A stretch of 7,439 bases of DNA from NCBI GenBank assembly GCA_037441725.1, contig JBBIRT010000148.1:1-7439 (forward strand), read 5' to 3'. The notes beneath the pieces were generated by a model. That model saw only the letters and a list, made by a program, of their open reading frames with translations. It was not told the DNA's origin and searched no databases. The position numbers and the translations under genes were made by a program. How positions within the stretch are numbered: the stretch's first letter is position 1; each line of letters begins with the position of its first letter. The stretch comes from JBBIRT01 sp037441725. Its GTDB lineage: Bacteria; Desulfobacterota; BSN033; UBA1163. Positions 6,137 through 7,439 of the stretch are shown piece by piece.

Positions 6137-7064
6137 TTAAGATGAAGAAATTTTTTCAAGGGGGAAGAAACCAAAATGTTTTTTTATTACATTGAGAAAA
6201 GCATTTGCGAGAGGCGCGGGCGACATTTCTTTATTCCAGGCTATATCGATGCCAATCCTTATTTCACCCCCTATAACAGGAATGATCTTTAACCTATGAA
6301 GAGCTAATTCTTCTTTGACATTAGGGAGGAACATGAAGGCTATTCCCTTTTTCTGCCTGGCCAGTTCTTTGGCACACTCAACGTTATCCACTTCGGCACC
6401 GATCAAGGGGTTTAGATTTCTATTCCTGAAATGTTCCAAAATCCTCTCCCTGGCAATTGACCCTTCTGGCTGAAGAATGAGTGGATAGTTGATGAGGTCC
6501 TCCCATTTCACTTCTCTCTTTTTCACTAAGGGATAATCGGGATTGGCTACGAAGACCATTTGTTCCACCTGAGGGATGCGGAGGACTTGTAATCGATTAT
6601 TGATTTCTCTCAACGTCCCAACAAGACANNNNNNNNNNNNNNNNNNNNNNNNNNNNNNNNNNNNNNTCACGAACAGCGACTTTTACAGATGGGTAAAGTT
6701 CTTTGAATTTATCTATGACAGGGGTAAAATAGAGCACTAGCGTAGAGGAAACGCCAATTTGGAGGTTGCTGAGTCTATAACTTTTAAGAAAATTCTCTGC
6801 CATAGTAACATGGTTAATAACTTCTTCTGCATAATCGAATAGCCGCTCACCCGCCTTCGTGAGATGAACCCTTTTTCTCTTAACATTAATGAGTTTAACA
6901 TTAAACTTTGTTTCTAGGGCCTTAATCTGTTGTGTGACCGCTGGTTGGGTAATGAAAAGCTTCTCAGAAGCTGCACTAAAACTTTTCTCTTTGGCTACAA
7001 AATAAAACGAAATGAGTTGCTGAACGTTGATTTGGGGATTATTCATATTTGATATTTTATTCAT
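6137..7064 (-). CDS. LysR-family transcriptional regulator, interrupted by an assembly gap
   Basis: The gene runs from ATG 7062-7064 on the minus strand to a TAA at 6137-6139. The N-terminal 132 residues before the gap contain the LysR winged helix-turn-helix: QQLISFYFVAKEKSFSAASE, then LFITQPAVTQQIKALE (about 15-51), then KAGERLFDYAEEV. After the gap come about 164 residues of the co-inducer-binding domain, from CLVGTLREINNRL to the end. The two parts are in different frames across 38 N. About 18 residues (54 bases) usually separate these blocks, so the gap is probably longer than drawn and the gene is probably intact (inference). A second ATG six codons in (7044-7046) is a possible start; neither has a good Shine-Dalgarno site. 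The gene is divergent from the one starting at 7369 and most likely controls it, and itself, in response to a pathway compound. Confidence refers to family; the inducer is unknown. Confidence 0.92.
6629..6666. other. Assembly gap of 38 N inside the LysR gene
   Basis: Thirty-eight undetermined bases interrupt the regulator. With two leftover coding bases on the upstream side they give 40 bases, which is not a multiple of three, so the flanking halves fall out of frame. A true length of about 52 bases would restore frame and the usual domain spacing. A real frameshift inside the gap cannot be excluded. Confidence 0.95.
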
Positions 7065-7169
7065 TTTGATAGAAATGTCCAGTTCTTTATTAATTGTTTA
7101 TAACGGCTACACATCCTTATTTTAAATGGATCCATACTATGCCCCTGCTTTATTCATGCAATGGAAAAA

Positions 7170-7185
7170 CTTATGAATTCATAAG
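7170..7185. promoter_or_regulatory. Perfect 16-bp palindrome, candidate LysR operator
   Basis: CTTATGAATTCATAAG is identical on both strands. It contains the T-N11-A spacing and dyad symmetry typical of LysR-family recognition sites. It lies 106 bases upstream of the LysR start and 184 bases upstream of the start at 7369, a normal position for a divergent LysR-controlled promoter region. Binding by this LysR protein is inference. Confidence 0.5.
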
Positions 7186-7205
7186 AAAATTTGTATTGTA
7201 ATATT

Positions 7206-7226
7206 TTTATTAACCATGATAATAAA
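7206..7226. promoter_or_regulatory. Inverted repeat, second candidate operator
   Basis: TTTATTA (7206-7212) and TAATAAA (7220-7226) are perfect 7-bp inverted arms around the 7-base spacer ACCATGA. The site lies at the midpoint of the divergent region and 20 bases from the first palindrome. LysR proteins often use two such sites, one for recognition and one for activation. The arms are pure A/T, so chance is a real alternative. Confidence 0.35.
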
Positions 7227-7356
7227 CCATAAATTTCATCCTATTTCTTCTGTCTTAAAAATCACTTGAATATTTCTTGGGGTACAAATTTTATATAACT
7301 CCATTAAGAAGAGAATATTATTCGTTGATTTTAAGATCTTGACCCTATTTAAAGAT

Positions 7357-7363
7357 GAGGAGG
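7357..7363 (+). promoter_or_regulatory. Ribosome binding site for the gene at 7369
   Basis: GAGGAGG is followed after five bases by ATG 7369. Another ATG at 7365 is only one base from this site and its frame closes after five codons, so the site selects 7369. Confidence 0.75.
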
Positions 7364-7368
7364 TATGA

Positions 7369-7439
7369 ATGGTCCAAGATAAGCTGGTCTATTGGTTTGA
7401 GGAGGTGGGGAGAGAGCACAATGATATTGTGGGCAAGAA
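7369..7439 (+). CDS. Start of a second PEP synthase-like ATP-binding subunit
   Basis: Only 23 codons are visible before the window ends. They read MVQDKLVYWFEEVG followed by REHNDIVGK. The pattern of an aromatic-rich strand (VYWFEEVG), a short acidic turn and then hydrophobic-VGxK is the usual opening of the PPDK_N ATP-binding domain, where V-G-G/x-K-x-x-x-L-G-E-M follows. A strong ribosome site precedes it. If correct, this is a second dikinase small subunit, separate from the one that ends at 417, and probably the target of the divergent LysR gene. With so few residues the family call is by pattern only, and the rest of the gene and its partner lie outside the window. Confidence 0.72.
   Translation, partial: MVQDKLVYWFEEVGREHNDIVGK

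Larger units (their letters stand above)
7065..7368. promoter_or_regulatory. Divergent regulatory region between LysR and the second dikinase gene
   Basis: This AT-rich region of 304 bases carries no gene on either strand. It holds the palindrome at 7170-7185, the inverted repeat at 7206-7226, a 10-bp palindrome ATGGATCCAT (7126-7135) and the ribosome site of the next gene. Promoters for both directions are expected here, but no pair of -35 and -10 boxes with proper spacing is convincing. Confidence 0.6.

Noticed and set aside
6057..6180. Bidirectional terminator between the acyl-CoA dehydrogenase and LysR genes
   Set aside because: There are T and A runs, but I could find no GC-containing stem next to them on either strand.
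7126..7135. 10-bp palindrome ATGGATCCAT upstream of LysR
   Set aside because: Too short to separate from chance, and weaker than the two nearby dyads; mentioned only as part of the divergent region.
7266..7299. Possible promoter TTGAAT with TATATA/TATAAC upstream of 7369
   Set aside because: The spacing is 20 to 22 bases, too long for a normal sigma70 promoter, and AT-rich sequence gives such matches by chance.
7365..7367. ATG as start of the last gene
   Set aside because: Its frame ends in TAA after five codons and it is too close to the ribosome site; ATG 7369 gives a family-like N-terminus.
1..7439. CRISPR arrays, tRNA or rRNA genes, transposases
   Set aside because: No regularly spaced repeats, no tRNA-like cloverleaf and no transposase motifs were seen on either strand.

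Overview
The window reads as a catabolic gene cluster from a Gram-negative, probably strictly anaerobic bacterium. The best guess, by inference, is a Desulfobacterota-like organism known from a draft or metagenomic assembly. Four things point this way: the mix of a periplasmic binding protein with a signal peptide, an acyl-CoA dehydrogenase, a short-chain dehydrogenase and a PEP-synthase-like kinase; moderate GC content; strong Shine-Dalgarno sites; and two runs of N (1411-1420 and 6629-6666) that mark assembly gaps.

Layout, plus strand. Positions 1-417 hold the C-terminal end of an ATP-binding (PPDK_N-type) subunit. Positions 506-2218 hold a 570-residue partner made of a long substrate-type region and a C-terminal phosphohistidine swivel domain (His527). 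Together they form a split dikinase with the architecture of anaerobic phenylphosphate synthase, and, as separate chains, of rifampin phosphotransferase. The PEP/pyruvate-binding barrel of true PEP synthase is absent. An SDR oxidoreductase (2399-3142) and a LivK-type periplasmic binding protein (3179-4546) follow, 36 bases apart, and end at a clear intrinsic terminator (4569-4603). After a degenerate palindromic repeat (4650-4708) comes a well-formed sigma70-type promoter (4755-4783), which drives an acyl-CoA dehydrogenase (4821-6056).

Minus strand. A LysR-family regulator (7064 down to 6137, interrupted by the 38-N gap) converges on the acyl-CoA dehydrogenase. It is divergent from a gene that starts at 7369 and leaves the window. 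The first 23 residues of that gene look like the N-terminus of another PPDK_N ATP-binding subunit. The 304-base divergent region holds a perfect 16-bp palindrome and a second inverted repeat, both candidate LysR operators.

Working model (inference): the binding protein captures a small organic, perhaps aromatic, acid or alcohol outside the inner membrane. The split dikinase phosphorylates a hydroxyl group at the cost of ATP to AMP plus Pi. The SDR and acyl-CoA dehydrogenase carry out oxidations in the downstream CoA pathway. LysR controls at least the second dikinase module. The substrate cannot be read from this sequence. The most notable points are the apparent presence of two dikinase modules around a LysR gene, and an extreme lack of cytosine in the first 180 bases.
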